A DNA stretch of 64,000 nucleotides from Aciduliprofundum sp. MAR08-339 (GCF_000327505.1 NC_019942.1:372001-436000), one strand, 5' to 3'. Numbered from the stretch's first letter, positions 42,487 to 51,509 are shown. Made by a program: numbers and translations. Notes: generated by a model from the sequence alone, not told the origin.

Positions 42487-43716
42487 TTATCCCATAACAT
42501 ATAAGGAATTCCCCCCATAAACATATAGTCCATAGGATCCTATAACAGGAGCACCTATGGATGATGCTAGTTCTAAATTCCAAAGTATTTTACCATTTTG
42601 ATTGATAGCGTAGATTTTACAATGCTCATCATTCATCTCTGAGTATCTAGAAAAAGTTGCATATAGGAATCCATCTCTGCTGAGAGCTATACCATTAATA
42701 ACAAGATAAAATCCCTTTTTCCAGAGGAGGTCCCCCTGCTTATCAAATTTCATTATAAAACTGTGGTTTTGTGTCTTGTTTTTCTCCTCTCCAGAAGGCA
42801 ATGCAGAGGGTTTTATACCCACATATACCCCGTCTTCATCCACCCCCAGAGCAGCAGGAATTCCCCATTTGGCCCCAACATCATTCAAATTAATCTTCCA
42901 CTTCAATTTTCCATTATAACCTATTGCAAAAAGGTATGAGGTAATATTTTTCACCACTGGATAGGGAGATGCCTCTGTGTATACTGTGGTTACATATAAT
43001 TCATCTTCATAAAGGGCCATACGAATAATCTCACCTTTCAACTCTATTTTTCTCATCACATTTCCCTTAGTTGTGAGTACATACACCCAATTATTAAATC
43101 CAACATACACTTCCCCACTAGGAGATACAGCTGGAGGGAGAGATGTTTTGATCCCTAAATTAACCTTCGTGATTAAATTTCCCCCATAACTTATCATATA
43201 AAGATTTCCCATATTAGTGAGAATATATACTGTACCATTCCATACGATAATAGGTGCACTTGCCTCCTCTTTGAACCCCTGAAAATGAAAGATCCATCTA
43301 ATCTTGCCATTTTCGTTTAGTGATAAAATCTGACCCTCCATAGTGGTAGCATAAATGTTTCCATATTCATCAATAGCCGGGATATTGGAAGAAAAATTCA
43401 TAGAAGATTTCCATAGAACATTTCCTCCATTTAAGGCTATAATTTTTCTTCCGCTCAACAGATAAATTCTTCCATTACCACTTACTAACGCCCCAATAAT
43501 ACTGTTTTCAGCATTTTTACTCCATATAATCTTTCCAGTTAAACCGGAGGTATTGTAGCCACTTAAACAGTTATTCTGAGAATTTCCATAAATCATTCTC
43601 CAACCCATAGGTGAGGTCTCTTTTTCCTCTACAGGATAAAAATAAATTACTGTAAGAATTATAACAATACCTAATACAAACAGGACACTTACCAGAGATC
43701 CACGACTAATGCCCAA
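42487..43716 (-). CDS. Membrane-anchored PQQ-type beta-propeller protein
   Basis: A 409-residue protein with an N-terminal membrane helix (about residues 9-29) and an extracytoplasmic beta-propeller of the PQQ/YWTD-like type: repeated blades of the form G-x-[IV]-Y, L-x(3)-G, W (for example YGNIYATTMEGQILSLNENGKIRW and RDGFLYATFS-AINQNGKILW). No PQQ or metal site is obvious, so a binding or scaffolding role is likelier than catalysis. It overlaps the upstream calcium-repeat gene by 28 bp, and that gene's last codons are read in another frame within its start. Low-GC stretches set it slightly apart from its neighbours. Confidence 0.75.
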   Translation of the reverse strand: MGISRGSLVSVLFVLGIVIILTVIYFYPVEEKETSPMGWRMIYGNSQNNCLSGYNTSGLTGKIIWSKNAENSIIGALVSGNGRIYLLSGRKIIALNGGNVLWKSSMNFSSNIPAIDEYGNIYATTMEGQILSLNENGKIRWIFHFQGFKEEASAPIIVWNGTVYILTNMGNLYMISYGGNLITKVNLGIKTSLPPAVSPSGEVYVGFNNWVYVLTTKGNVMRKIELKGEIIRMALYEDELYVTTVYTEASPYPVVKNITSYLFAIGYNGKLKWKINLNDVGAKWGIPAALGVDEDGVYVGIKPSALPSGEEKNKTQNHSFIMKFDKQGDLLWKKGFYLVINGIALSRDGFLYATFSRYSEMNDEHCKIYAINQNGKILWNLELASSIGAPVIGSYGLYVYGGNSLYVMG

Positions 43717-45123
43717 TTGCCATCACCTCCATTTGGAAGTACATATTTTTCATCATCTAACTTACAGCAATACCTGTGCGATGCATTATTAATGAATTCT
43801 TCCAGCCAGGTGCCAACAGCATACTGAATATTCTGGATAGTTGTAGTTCCATCAAATTTATTATGGTGTTCATAGTATCCAGGATCTGTTAGATAATAAA
43901 TGTCCGAATCACTATAACCATGCTTTAAAATAACCGCGCGAAGATAATCTGAAGTAAATCTAAAAGATCTTTGAGGTGGATCATCAATATTTGTATATCC
44001 CGTTATTATTATTGTCCATAAATGTCCTATATCAGATTTGTCCCCTATTCCATCCCCATCCGAGTCCCATGCATACGCATAGGTCCCATAGTAGTCAATT
44101 TCCTGCTTATCTGTTAGGCCATCATTGTCTGTATCCTCATCCCTCGGATTCGTGCCATGATTATACTCGTCACTATCCCAAACACCGTCAGAATCTGTAT
44201 CATAATTGTAGGGATCTGATGTGACGAGAATGTGATGCCATGTGGTGCCCGAGGTGCATACCCATATGTACCATCCTGCCTCTTCCAGGGAATCTGATAA
44301 TCCATCTCCATCTGTATCGTCATTGCTTCCTCCACCGCCACCATGGTCTATCACAGGCGGGTTGTAATCCATAACCTGTGCATCTCCATAATCCTTCTCA
44401 TCTCCCACTATATCCATATTCACATCTTCATACACGCTTATCTTCAATTCTCTGAACCTGAACTTGCTCCGCTCCCAGTTCAGCCCGAATAAAATATCTC
44501 CATCTCTCCACACCTTCACCATATCCTGCCCATCCTCAAATTTTCTCTCTCCTCGCACAGTGCCATTATAAATCCCCGTTCTACCGTGCCCCTCCCTGTA
44601 AGGCACCCTCGTATAGCCCGTTCCATTATCTATGACCTCAAACCAGTTGCTCCCTATGCCCTCGTATCTCCACACTACCCTGTACTCAACACTCCTGTTG
44701 AAATGCAGGGTGAAAAGTGGATATAAAGGTGCACCTTCCTTAACCACGCTTCTCTGATAATACTCCAGAGTACCGCGAACTTCTATTTTTCCTCTATGCA
44801 CAAATCCTATAGAAAGCACATGCCACCCGTTGTGGATGCTGCTCTCCATAAATCTCTTCTCAAATCCCATCTCTCTCCATCCTTTCCCGCTCTTTATCTC
44901 CACCACGGGATAGACCCTCTCTACCAATGTTCTGTGCGTATGGATCTCTTTTATTACAGCATAATTTCTCTTTATCTTAACCATTATGTCCCCGTTGCTA
45001 AACACCTTGCCCACAAAATACCCATGCATGTCCTCTGAATTCCTTGAGTCTTTACCCATTACCCCCCACTCCGCTCAGAAGGATGAGCATTACTACACCT
45101 GCTATTATTAATCCTTTAAACAT
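43689..45123 (-). pseudogene. Calcium-repeat surface protein with partial caspase-like fold; signal peptide split off by frameshift
   Basis: The main frame (45059 to 43689, 456 residues) has a beta-rich N-terminal part, four thrombospondin type 3-like calcium motifs (DDTDGDGLSD, DTDSDGVWD, DTDNDGLTD, DSDGDGIGD), and a C-terminal segment resembling the first half of a caspase/C13 fold (WTIIITGYTN, HGYSDSDIYYLTD, IQYAVGTWLEEFI), ending before any catalytic His or Cys. It lacks a signal peptide, but ATG 45123 opens one in another frame (MFKGLIIAGVVMLILLSG) that stops just after a run of six G (45062-45067). Deleting one G fuses the two frames exactly. Slippage, mutation or sequencing error are all possible. 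Confidence 0.65.
45062..45067 (-). repeat. G6 tract at the signal-peptide frameshift
   Basis: Six consecutive Gs on the coding (minus) strand. With five, the signal peptide frame from 45123 continues directly into the calcium-repeat protein; with six, it ends at TAA a few codons later. Confidence 0.6.
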
Positions 45124-45186
45124 ATTTATCCCCTCAACCACATGCACCTTATTTGTGGTATTTAAATGTTACCCGGAAAATTACAA

Positions 45187-47007
45187 TTATTTTACCAGCC
45201 CTGACTTTGGCCTATCAATTCCCTCACGAACCTTCACGCACATACCCTTTGTAAAATGCCTCATCTCCCAGCAGTTCATTATCGCCCTTCCCACTGCAAG
45301 AAGCGTGTCGCTTCCATCCACTATTAAAACCTCATCCCCTGGCCTTATATTGGGATCACATCTCAACACAAATTTCGCGAATACATTTCTACCCTGCCTG
45401 TTGAACTCCGCGGAATCTGGATCAACAACGATCCTCATCCTTGGAAATTCAAAGACTCTGTGAAGTCTAATTGCACCATGGATTTTGAGCGTGAAGAGTC
45501 CATCCTCCGCGCGAAGGGATACCACATGCTCCCCATCAACAATCACGTTTCTTATTTTCCCCGTGTTTTTTGACTTCATAATTTTGATCTTGCCCGAAAA
45601 AAGCGCATCTGCCGCGCCTTTCCCAAACTGAAAATCCGCAATGGCCCTTATCTTCGCCACATCAAATTCCTCATAACTCACACTTTCATAATTTTCCGGC
45701 ACGTTCATTTTTTCGTCCCACGGGAACTCGCTCTGAGCAAAGGGATAGGTGTCCTCAAGTTCTAGAGGCACCTCTCCAAATGGAGTTTTAACGGCTGCAT
45801 CTTTGGGAATGGTACCTAAATTTGCGCTCCATGGGCGCGGAAGTTCAACAACCATTCTGCGGGATGGAAAATTTCTGAGTCTTCTCTTAACTCCAAGAAC
45901 AAAGGGTCTCTGCATGCTCTCCCTTCCCATGTAAAAAAATGCACCCTTTCTCGATTTTGGTTCGAATTTTTCCAAAAACCTTCTGTATCTCAGAATTTTT
46001 CTGTATGCCTTTAGGAGCATGGGGTGCTCCCTTGCTCTGCTTTCTGCATACTCCCAGATGCGTTCCTCGTGTATGGCCTGCTTTATACGTTTTATTTCCT
46101 CAACACTTATGTAAAGGTTGTGCTCCGACAGAACACGGGTTCTTTCCTTCTTTGGCATGCTCTTTACCTCTCCCAAATCGTACCTCTCAAGCACAGGTGA
46201 GAAGTAAGGAGGATACTTCAGATCCCTGAGGTGCACAGTGCCATGGGGGAATAGAAGCCTGTCATCCCTGGCATATTTGATGTAGGCGGCGGAATCGAAA
46301 AAATCCACTCCAAGAAGGGCGGCAAGGGGAAAGAACATTGGATGTCCTGCTCCGAATAGATGGATGGGCTTTGATGGGTTCAAATATTTCTTCGCTATAA
46401 CGATGGCCTCGGCCACCTCACTGTATCTGTACTCCTCCATCAGGGGCACAACACCACCTATGGGGTAATAATCAAAATTCAATCTGTTCATCAATTTTGC
46501 AGCGTATCTGCGCAAATTCGGGTAGATAGAGCCCTGAATAGGGCCGGCCAGGAGCATGTCTCCCTTGTACCTCAACGCCTCCTCTCCACGCCTTGCGGTC
46601 TCATCTATTGCCCTCTTAACCTCCTCCTCACTGAAATGGGGCTCTGTGAACACATCAAGCATGGTGCCTATATCCGAGCCAATATCCCTTTGAAATTCCA
46701 CAATCTCTTTATTTTTTACCTCCACATCCCCGTAAACATGCTGCTGAAATGTGCCGCTATCCGTCATAATCAATCCTGGAAAATCAAGCATCCTGTGCAG
46801 GCCCTCCTCCATTGCCCTCTCCCTTAGACGAGGGGTCTTCCAGATTATGTAAGAATTTGTTATTATGGCCTGAATGCCAAACCTATCCATCATTTCCCTT
46901 GGAGAAATCACAATTTTGTTTGGATTCACGACGGGCATGAGCGCAGGTGTCTCCACGTTGCGAAACCTACATATCCTCGCAAGGCCATCCCTGTCTCTGA
47001 GTTCCAT
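45187..47007 (-). CDS. tgtA: Archaeal tRNA-guanine transglycosylase (preQ0-inserting), zinc cysteines absent
   Basis: A 606-residue archaeosine TGT that exchanges G15 of tRNA for preQ0. The catalytic barrel has TDSGTFQQHVYG and the nucleophile region DFFDSAAY; C-terminal domains end in a PUA domain (GRNVFAKFVLRCDPNIRPGDEVLIVD). In known archaeal enzymes zinc is held by C-x-C-x2-C-x22-H. Here the aligned positions are Tyr268, Ser270, Leu273 and His296 (KYPPYFSPVLERYDL ... SEHNLY): the three cysteines are gone and only the histidine stays, with spacing preserved and the frame intact on both sides. Start is supported by a TATA-like TTTAAATACC upstream. Works with the QueF-like protein at 15111. 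Confidence 0.93.
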   Translation of the reverse strand: MELRDRDGLARICRFRNVETPALMPVVNPNKIVISPREMMDRFGIQAIITNSYIIWKTPRLRERAMEEGLHRMLDFPGLIMTDSGTFQQHVYGDVEVKNKEIVEFQRDIGSDIGTMLDVFTEPHFSEEEVKRAIDETARRGEEALRYKGDMLLAGPIQGSIYPNLRRYAAKLMNRLNFDYYPIGGVVPLMEEYRYSEVAEAIVIAKKYLNPSKPIHLFGAGHPMFFPLAALLGVDFFDSAAYIKYARDDRLLFPHGTVHLRDLKYPPYFSPVLERYDLGEVKSMPKKERTRVLSEHNLYISVEEIKRIKQAIHEERIWEYAESRAREHPMLLKAYRKILRYRRFLEKFEPKSRKGAFFYMGRESMQRPFVLGVKRRLRNFPSRRMVVELPRPWSANLGTIPKDAAVKTPFGEVPLELEDTYPFAQSEFPWDEKMNVPENYESVSYEEFDVAKIRAIADFQFGKGAADALFSGKIKIMKSKNTGKIRNVIVDGEHVVSLRAEDGLFTLKIHGAIRLHRVFEFPRMRIVVDPDSAEFNRQGRNVFAKFVLRCDPNIRPGDEVLIVDGSDTLLAVGRAIMNCWEMRHFTKGMCVKVREGIDRPKSGLVK

Positions 47008-47031
47008 AAATGGGTAAAAGGATTGAGGTAT

Positions 47032-47673
47032 TTAAAGGAGGTCTCTGATGATCTCCGGTAACTCTTTCACACTTTCAATAACAACATCCGCTCCGTTTTC
47101 CTTCAATTTTTTCTCATCCTCAAGTCCAGTGAGTACGCCAATGGTGAATATTCCCACCTCCCGCCCCGATTGCATATCGGGCCAGTAATCTGCCACGAGC
47201 ACCGTTTCCTCCTTTCCTGCATTGAATTTTTTCATGGCCTCCCTTATGAGTTCAGTCCTGCGGCGACCATCCCCGTAGTTGTTTAAACGGGTTAAAATGA
47301 GATCCACATAATCCGCCATTCCGAACCTGTGAAGTTCGGCCCACACCTCCTCCGAAGGCACCATTCTACCCGTGGTGATAACAACCTTAAGGCCCATATC
47401 CTTCAGAGTTTTAAGCACATCCAAGGCTCCATCAATAGGCTCATCCTTCTCGCAAACCATGTCGTTGTAATGTGAGAGAAAATAATCCCAGAACTCCTTG
47501 GGCTCAACTGGCACATGCCTGTTCAGCGTGTCCTTGGCGTAATCCTCTATGAAGGTATCCCAGTCAATTGTTCTTGCGTGGAAGTGCTCCAGGGCCATGT
47601 TGAATATCCTGTAAAACCTGGGCAAAGTGTTGAGCAGGGTCTGGTCAAGGTCGAATATCACGAGTTTGAGCAT
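47032..47673 (-). CDS. HAD superfamily phosphatase
   Basis: A 213-residue HAD hydrolase of the phosphoglycolate phosphatase-like (Cof-type cap C1) group. Motif I is FDLDQTLLNT with the nucleophile and general acid aspartates, motif II is VITTGR, and motif IV is VADYWPDM with the metal-binding acids. The helical cap lies between about residues 15 and 90. Motif II has Thr-Thr-Gly rather than the usual T/S-N. Substrate unknown. TATA (AATTATAAAATCG, minus strand, about 47695-47705) fits a leaderless start. tgtA lies 24 bases downstream with its own TATA-like box. Confidence 0.88.
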   Translation of the reverse strand: MLKLVIFDLDQTLLNTLPRFYRIFNMALEHFHARTIDWDTFIEDYAKDTLNRHVPVEPKEFWDYFLSHYNDMVCEKDEPIDGALDVLKTLKDMGLKVVITTGRMVPSEEVWAELHRFGMADYVDLILTRLNNYGDGRRRTELIREAMKKFNAGKEETVLVADYWPDMQSGREVGIFTIGVLTGLEDEKKLKENGADVVIESVKELPEIIRDLL

Positions 47674-47882
47674 AGGGGAGTAATCAAATGTTCGATTTTA
47701 TAATTTGCCTTTCAAGGGGGAAATGAATGAAGAGATGGTTCCAATCACTCCGTAGATTGAGTAGGATTAACCCCAACCAACACCCATCACTGTGGCCCCG
47801 GTACAGGTACTAACAACACCATAAACTCAAATAATCACCTGTTGAAAGGTGCGAAAATATACACAAATACTTTCCCATGCGA

Positions 47883-47892
47883 AAATTTATAA
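47883..47892 (+). promoter_or_regulatory. TATA box of the rpo7-ribosomal protein-tRNA operon
   Basis: AATTTATAAA, about 27 bases before ATG 47916, gives a leaderless start for rpo7 and probably drives all genes to tRNA-Arg. The gap 47674-47915 otherwise shows only a small hairpin (CACCT-gttgaa-AGGTG) and no reading frame of note. Confidence 0.65.
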
Positions 47893-47915
47893 ACCCCTTA
47901 AACTTTCGCCCAAGC

Positions 47916-48506
47916 ATGTATTTAATCGTTGAGCAGGAAGATGTTATACGCATTCCTCCACCCATGCTGGGAGAGGACCTCGATAGGGTGGTGGAGGATC
48001 TGGCAAGGGAGAAGATAGAGGGCAATGTTTACTCATTTCCACGTGAAGAGGTATCCGATCCTGCGGAGAGAAAGTACATCATAGTGCTAATTTTATCACT
48101 TGAAAAGGTGGGCGAGGGCATAATAGTTCCCGGAGATGGGGCCGTGTATCAGAAGGTGAGATTCAAAGCCCTGGCATTCCATCCCGAGTTGCAGGAGGTC
48201 GTGATTGGAGATGTTGTGGATGTACTCAAATTCGGGGCATTCGTAAGATTTGGCCCGATTGATGGGCTCCTGCACATAAGTCAGATCATGGACGATGTTA
48301 TTGACGTTGATCTTGACAATAAAAGGTTTGTGGGCAAGGAGAGCAAGAGAAACTTGAAGGTTAAAGATAAGGTCCTCGCAAGGGTTGTGGCACTTAGCAT
48401 AAACGATGCAAATCCAAGGCAGAGCAAGATTGGACTCACTATGCGCCAGCCTGGACTTGGCAAACTTGAATGGATTGAAGAGCAGGTGAGGGAGGGTAAA
48501 AAATGA
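47916..48506 (+). CDS. rpo7: DNA-directed RNA polymerase subunit Rpo7 (RpoE')
   Basis: A 196-residue stalk subunit of archaeal RNA polymerase, which with Rpo4 binds emerging RNA. The N-terminal RNP-like tip domain begins MYLIVEQEDVIRIPP, and the C-terminal S1/OB domain has VGDVVDVLKFGAFVRFGPIDGLLHISQI and SKIGLTMRQPGLG. The frame is open from 47877; ATG 47916 is chosen from the TATA spacing and family N-terminus. It overlaps spt4 by 4 bp and heads the operon rpo7-spt4-DPCK-rps24e-rps27ae-tRNA-Arg, an order well known in archaea. Confidence 0.97.
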   Translation: MYLIVEQEDVIRIPPPMLGEDLDRVVEDLAREKIEGNVYSFPREEVSDPAERKYIIVLILSLEKVGEGIIVPGDGAVYQKVRFKALAFHPELQEVVIGDVVDVLKFGAFVRFGPIDGLLHISQIMDDVIDVDLDNKRFVGKESKRNLKVKDKVLARVVALSINDANPRQSKIGLTMRQPGLGKLEWIEEQVREGKK

Positions 48507-48688
48507 AGGTGGAGCTGAAGGCATGCAGGAACTGCCGCACCATAACCACCGAGGATGTGTGTCCAAAATGTGGTGGAGAGACCACAACAGAATGGCACGG
48601 ATACGTGTTCATACTTGACAAAAATAAATCACAGATTGCCCGGGCAATGGGTGCGGATAATGGAGAGTATGCCCTACGAGTTAGATAA
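48503..48688 (+). CDS. spt4: Transcription elongation factor Spt4 (RpoE'')
   Basis: A 61-residue zinc-ribbon protein, the partner of Spt5 at the polymerase clamp. Four zinc cysteines are in ACRNCRTITTEDVCPKCGG; the conserved TTEWHGYVFILD and YALRVR follow. The ATG overlaps the rpo7 stop, and its end overlaps the next gene by 20 bp, so expression is tightly coupled. Confidence 0.96.
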   Translation: MKVELKACRNCRTITTEDVCPKCGGETTTEWHGYVFILDKNKSQIARAMGADNGEYALRVR

Positions 48689-49172
48689 GCCCTTGATTCT
48701 ACCAGAACATCTCAGGGGCGAACTTCAGAGGGTTCACGGCATTCTTCTTGAGGAAGATGAGATTAAAAATATAGAGGGAATGATCATCTGCGTGGGTGAT
48801 GTTGTTACTCATACCCTCCTCAAAATGGGAATAAAACCAAAAATGGCCGTTGTGGATTACAAGACAAAGAGGGGAGAAATGGTATTTGAGGATGTGAGGA
48901 GTTTCGGGGAAAGAGTTTTTCGCGTTGAGAATCCTGCAGGCACAATAACCCCTGGACTGTGGGATGCAGTGAAGAAAGCCTTGATTTCAGAGAAAAATGT
49001 GAAGATAGTGGTTGATGGGGAGGAGGATCTTGCGGTCATCCCCGTGGTATTTTTTGCACCTCTCGGCGCTAATGTTATATATGGAATGCCCAATACGGGT
49101 TTAGTCCTGCTAAAGATAACACCTGAGGAAAGGGATAAAGTTAAGGATCTGATAAAGAAAATGGAGGTATGA
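48669..49172 (+). CDS. GTP-dependent dephospho-CoA kinase (DUF359)
   Basis: A 167-residue enzyme of the archaeal DUF359 family, shown in Thermococcus to phosphorylate dephospho-CoA with GTP in the last step of coenzyme A synthesis. Typical blocks: ICVGDVVTHTLLKMGIKPKMAVVDYKTKRG, RVENPAGTIT, VVDGEEDLAVIPVVFFAPLGANVIYGMPNTGLV. Start ATG 48669 (ATG 48660 is an alternative) lies inside the end of spt4. Its stop overlaps rps24e (ATGA). Function transferred from the family. Confidence 0.92.
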   Translation: MPYELDKPLILPEHLRGELQRVHGILLEEDEIKNIEGMIICVGDVVTHTLLKMGIKPKMAVVDYKTKRGEMVFEDVRSFGERVFRVENPAGTITPGLWDAVKKALISEKNVKIVVDGEEDLAVIPVVFFAPLGANVIYGMPNTGLVLLKITPEERDKVKDLIKKMEV

Positions 49173-49474
49173 GTATGGAACTGAAAATACTGGAAAAGAG
49201 GGAGAATCCCCTGCTTCACAGAATAGAGATAAAATTCGAGGTATCTCACCCAAAGAGTAAAACACCCACAAGAGATGAGGTTAGAAACCTTCTGGCTGCA
49301 AATCTCAACGCCGATAAGAGCAGGGTGATTCTCAACGATATGCACACTCCATTTGGCTCACCTGTGACAAGGGGCTTTGCGAAGATATACGACTCTGTTG
49401 AAAATGCGAAGAAAATTGAGCCCGATTACATTCTGATCAGAAACAAATTGATTGAGAAGAAAGAGGAGGAATGA
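49169..49474 (+). CDS. rps24e: Ribosomal protein S24e (eS24)
   Basis: A 101-residue small-subunit protein. It starts [18 protein letters not shown] and has the family core [20 protein letters not shown] and [13 protein letters not shown] 49169 overlaps the upstream stop; ATG 49175 is a possible alternative. Its own stop overlaps or abuts the S27ae start region. Confidence 0.97.
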   Translation: MSMELKILEKRENPLLHRIEIKFEVSHPKSKTPTRDEVRNLLAANLNADKSRVILNDMHTPFGSPVTRGFAKIYDSVENAKKIEPDYILIRNKLIEKKEEE

Positions 49475-49476
49475 AT

Positions 49477-49629
49477 ATGCAGAAAAGAGAATTGTATGAA
49501 ATCAAGGATGGAAAACTTGTGAGAAAGCGACGTTACTGCCCAAAATGCGGTCCCGGAGTTTTTATGGCTGACCATGGGGATCGCTATTCATGCGGGAAGT
49601 GCGGTTACACAGAGTTTAAAAAGAAGTGA
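49477..49629 (+). CDS. rps27ae: Ribosomal protein S27ae (eS31)
   Basis: A 50-residue zinc protein of the small subunit: [19 protein letters not shown], then [27 protein letters not shown] with four zinc cysteines. ATG 49477 has GGAGG about 8 bases upstream; ATG 49471, which overlaps the rps24e stop, is the alternative (52 residues). The stop at 49627-49629 lies a single base before the tRNA-Arg gene. Confidence 0.96.
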   Translation: MQKRELYEIKDGKLVRKRRYCPKCGPGVFMADHGDRYSCGKCGYTEFKKK

Positions 49630-49630
49630 G

Positions 49631-49753
49631 GGGCCCGTGGGGTAGCTTGGATATCCTAGGGGCCTCCGGAAAAGCCCCTTTTAAAAAGGTGCTTTACCCT
49701 CAAACGGGCTTTGCAGATAGCCCCGGACCCGGGTTCGAATCCCGGCGGGCCCG
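49631..49753 (+). tRNA. tRNA-Arg (anticodon CCG) with intron
   Basis: Acceptor arms GGGCCCG (49631-49637) and CGGGCCC (49746-49752) pair perfectly, discriminator G 49753, CCA not encoded. The D arm is 49640-49657 with GG at 18-19, the anticodon stem is GGGGC (49659-49663)/GCCCC (49720-49724), and the T arm is CCGGG-TTCGAAT-CCCGG. The loop reads CU-CCG-GA, giving anticodon CCG for codon CGG; A20 and C35, arginine identity elements, are present. The intron sits between positions 37 and 38. Mature length is 74. It follows rps27ae by one base and is followed by argS 100 bases on, so it must be processed from the ribosomal-protein message. Confidence 0.93.
49670..49718 (+). other. Canonical-position tRNA intron (49 nt) with relaxed bulge-helix-bulge
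   Basis: The inner helix AAAGCCC/GGGCTTT is perfect. Between it and the anticodon stem, CUCC faces GCAG (three of four pairs) with 3-base bulges GGA and AUA on opposite strands, and cutting after the second bulge base gives exon ends at positions 37 and 38. The EndA encoded at 40864-41733 would remove it. Confidence 0.85.
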
Positions 49754-49853
49754 CTGGAAGCTTCCTCAATCTACGGAGTTTTTCTTCAAGAGTCATCTAG
49801 ACTTGACACTGATCTCATGAAAACTTATTTTTAGGGAATGGATATAAAGGCCT

Positions 49854-51509
49854 ATGAATATTCTTCAAATGTTCAGAGACGAGGCAAACAGGCTGCTGAA
49901 AGATACGGGTATCGAACTTAAGGTTGAGGAGGCAAAGGAAGATTTCGGAGATTTCACACTTCCATGCTTCGCCTTGGCAAAGAAATTTCACAAAAATCCA
50001 GCCCAGATAGCCAGAGAAATTGTGGAAAAAATGGATAAGAGTGAATATTTTGAGAGGGTAGAGGCGGTGGGTCCCTACATCAATTTCTGGATTTCCCCAA
50101 AAAAATTATCGGAGATAACCTTAAAATCCATAATTGATGGGGATATCTTCAAGTTTGAGCCCAGGGGAAAAATAATCGTTGAGCATACGAGTGCCAATCC
50201 AACAGGACCCCTGCATGTGGGCCGTACAAGAAATTCCATAATTGGAGACACCATGGCAAGGATCCTGGGCAGATACGGATACGATGTTGAGGTACAGTAC
50301 TTTGTGAATGATGTGGGTAAGCAGGTTGCCACGCTTCTATGGGGAATCAGAAACCTTAGATTAGAGACATCTGGAGAGAGAGGCGATTACAAATACGTGC
50401 CCTATTATCAGGAAGCCTACAGGCAACTGGAAAGGGAAGAAGGCATAGAGAGGGAAATTCAGGAAATAATTTGGAAATATGAAAGGGGAGATGAGGAATT
50501 AAGAATTTTGGCAAGAGAGTATGTGGGCTCCATTCTATCGGGCATCGAAGAAAGTCTGAACAGGATAAATGTGCATTTTGACAGATTTGTGTGGGAATCC
50601 TCCCTAATTGAAAGGGCTAGGGAGATAGCAGAAAGATTAAAGGAAAGGATAAAGGAGGAAAACGGAGCCTTTTATGTGGACCTGAAGGAGCTGGGTATTG
50701 AAGGCAAAGAGAGACTTTTTCTTTTCAGAAGTGATGGCACAACCCTTTATCCCCTCAGGGATATCGCATATCACCTCTACAAAGCCCAAATCTCCAGAGA
50801 GAACATTGATGTGCTGGGGGAGGATCACAAACTACATTTTGAAGCCATAAAGAAAATAGTTGAAATGCTCAACAAGGAAATATCGTTGAGGGCACTCTTC
50901 TATTCATTTGTAAAACTTCCAGAGGGCAAAATGAGCACCCGCAAAGGAAGGGTAATATATTTAGATGACCTCGTTGACGAGGCTGAGAGAAGGGTTTTGG
51001 AACTCTTGAAAAATAGAGAGTACGGAGAGATGGAGAGAGAGAACATAGCTAAAAGCATAGCAGTTGGAGCCATAAGGTTCCACATTCTCAACGTTCAGGA
51101 AGAAAAACCAATGACCTTCAAATGGGAGGATGCACTAAACTTCGAGGGGGAAAGTGGTCCCTTTATACAGTACACCCACGCCAGGGCTGCAAGCATACTT
51201 AGAAAGGTGGAGTGGGGAGGCAAGTACGATCCTTCCCTCGTATCTCACACACAGGAAATAAAACTCCTGAAACTAATGGCAAGGTACAGCGATGTATTAA
51301 GGAGGGCTGCCGAGAATCTTAGCCCCTACATTGTGGCAAAATACGCCTATGCTCTCGCATCCCAGTTCAATCAGTTCTACAGGGATTGTCCAGTTCTAAA
51401 AGAATCGGAGGATGTGAGAAATTACAGGCTCGCCCTTGTGACCGGTTTCAAAAAATTAATAAAAGAGGTGCTTGGGCTTCTTGGAATTGAAGCCCCTGAA
51501 AAAATGTAA
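49854..51509 (+). CDS. argS: Arginyl-tRNA synthetase
   Basis: A 551-residue class I synthetase. The N-terminal Add-1 domain (about 1-80) recognises the tRNA D loop; the Rossmann core has the HIGH-like PTGPLHVGRTRNS and the KMSKS-like GKMSTRKG; the C-terminal alpha-helical DALR domain (FIQYTHARAASILRKVEW onward) contacts the anticodon. Start is at leaderless distance from ACTTATTTTTAGG (about 49820-49832). It lies directly downstream of a tRNA-Arg gene, its own substrate, which is rare enough to be noteworthy. Confidence 0.97.
   Translation: MNILQMFRDEANRLLKDTGIELKVEEAKEDFGDFTLPCFALAKKFHKNPAQIAREIVEKMDKSEYFERVEAVGPYINFWISPKKLSEITLKSIIDGDIFKFEPRGKIIVEHTSANPTGPLHVGRTRNSIIGDTMARILGRYGYDVEVQYFVNDVGKQVATLLWGIRNLRLETSGERGDYKYVPYYQEAYRQLEREEGIEREIQEIIWKYERGDEELRILAREYVGSILSGIEESLNRINVHFDRFVWESSLIERAREIAERLKERIKEENGAFYVDLKELGIEGKERLFLFRSDGTTLYPLRDIAYHLYKAQISRENIDVLGEDHKLHFEAIKKIVEMLNKEISLRALFYSFVKLPEGKMSTRKGRVIYLDDLVDEAERRVLELLKNREYGEMERENIAKSIAVGAIRFHILNVQEEKPMTFKWEDALNFEGESGPFIQYTHARAASILRKVEWGGKYDPSLVSHTQEIKLLKLMARYSDVLRRAAENLSPYIVAKYAYALASQFNQFYRDCPVLKESEDVRNYRLALVTGFKKLIKEVLGLLGIEAPEKM

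Noticed and set aside
46135-46225. Loss of TgtA zinc cysteines as a frameshift artefact
   Set aside because: The residues on both sides align in one frame with conserved spacing to the histidine, so a compensating frameshift is not needed.
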